A stretch of 25,024 bases of DNA, taken from assembly GCF_039545055.1 (NCBI RefSeq), contig NZ_BAABRP010000028.1:1-25024 (forward strand). The letters run 5' to 3'. This document shows, piece after piece, positions 24,857 through 25,024 of the stretch. The first letter of the stretch is position 1; each line of letters starts with the position of its first letter. The notes under the pieces were generated by a model that was given only the letters and a program-made list of their open reading frames with translations, made no database searches and had not been told where the DNA came from. The position numbers were made by a program, and so were the translations under genes. The stretch is from Deinococcus carri. GTDB lineage: Bacteria; Deinococcota; Deinococci; Deinococcales; Deinococcaceae.

Positions 24857-24901
24857 GGATTCGATCCTCCAAGGGATGAGCGCAAGGGTATGGGCATTCA
24901 A

Positions 24902-25024
24902 GACCCGTTGCGCAGTAGAGGTAGGAGCAGGTAGGTTCAGGGGTGTTACGGCTGGAGAAGCTGAAGTCCCGAGCGCGTTCCTTTGAGCGGCTGGTGGGGC
25001 TAACGCCGATGGAGTTTGACCAGC
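24902..25024 (+). mobile_element. Left end of an insertion sequence (IS5-like), truncated by the window
   Basis: From about 24902 (GACCCGTTGCGCA) to the window edge the sequence looks like an IS left end: a short leader followed by a transposase start. The GTTGC-type terminus resembles inverted repeats of IS5-family elements. The right end and target duplication are outside the window, so the exact boundary is inferred. The inferred end lies about 46 bases upstream of the secreted-protein start. Confidence 0.5.
24943..25024 (+). CDS. Transposase N terminus, IS5-like (truncated by window edge)
   Basis: GTG 24943 opens a frame reading [20 protein letters not shown] then TPMEFDQ before the window ends. 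The pattern of a basic helix, then FxRLxGLTPxEFDxL, is typical of the N-terminal HTH region of IS5-family DDE transposases (DDE_Tnp_4 type). A TAG at 24922 closes the frame upstream. No strong ribosome site is visible, as is common for transposases. Only 27 residues can be seen. Confidence 0.55.
   Translation, partial: MLRLEKLKSRARSFERLVGLTPMEFDQ

Overview
The window is GC-rich DNA (most genes look about 65-70% GC by eye) broken by two clearly AT-rich genes. Several features fit a Deinococcus-type bacterium, though this is inference without any search: leaderless promoters with a TATAAT-like -10 box about six bases before the start codon, frequent GTG starts with strong GGAGG ribosome sites, and the mix of plasmid-like replication genes. 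I read most of the window as an integrated mobile element of roughly 24 kb carrying a defence island. No phage structural genes, rRNA, tRNA or CRISPR array are visible.

Layout. (1) 1-1004, minus strand: the start of an unknown gene running off the left edge, then an AT-rich gene of unknown function with a lone CxxC motif at its C terminus. (2) 1121-4055, plus strand: a mobile-element core of excisionase-like HTH protein, Toprim primase, RepA-like RecA-fold helicase/ATPase and a small TubC-docking-like protein, tightly packed (GTGA overlap, then stop/start overlap). Two mirror-image clusters of a TTTRGGGCCA-type motif lie in the 3' ends of the primase and helicase genes. (3) 4087-11283, minus strand: hsdM, hsdS, a PUA/EVE-like + NucS-like nuclease, a DUF1016 nuclease, a zinc-ribbon protein, a SpoT/MESH1-like HD hydrolase and a winged-helix + PD-(D/E)XK protein. 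The first three are tightly linked. (4) 11434-12660, plus strand: an AT-rich orphan gene with a glycine-zipper-like C terminus, sitting between hsdM and hsdR. (5) 12709-20723, minus strand: hsdR, a possible small upstream gene overlapping it by ATGA, and a 1507-residue nuclease-STAND NTPase that resembles the Avs class of phage sensors. (6) 20868-22296: a convergent overlapping pair of small proteins, at least one resembling the plasmid replication-relaxation family. (7) 22519-24189, plus strand: an HTH/coiled-coil protein with a leaderless promoter, then a tyrosine integrase. (8) 24227-25024: a secreted protein of likely host origin and the left end of an insertion sequence, cut by the window edge.

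How they fit together: integrase and excisionase lie at opposite ends of the linear map, so they would be neighbours in an excised circle. The primase and helicase would replicate it. The cargo is almost entirely DNA-targeting or sensor proteins: a complete type I restriction-modification system, at least three further nucleases, a STAND sensor and one AT-rich gene of unknown function. The exact att sites were not found.
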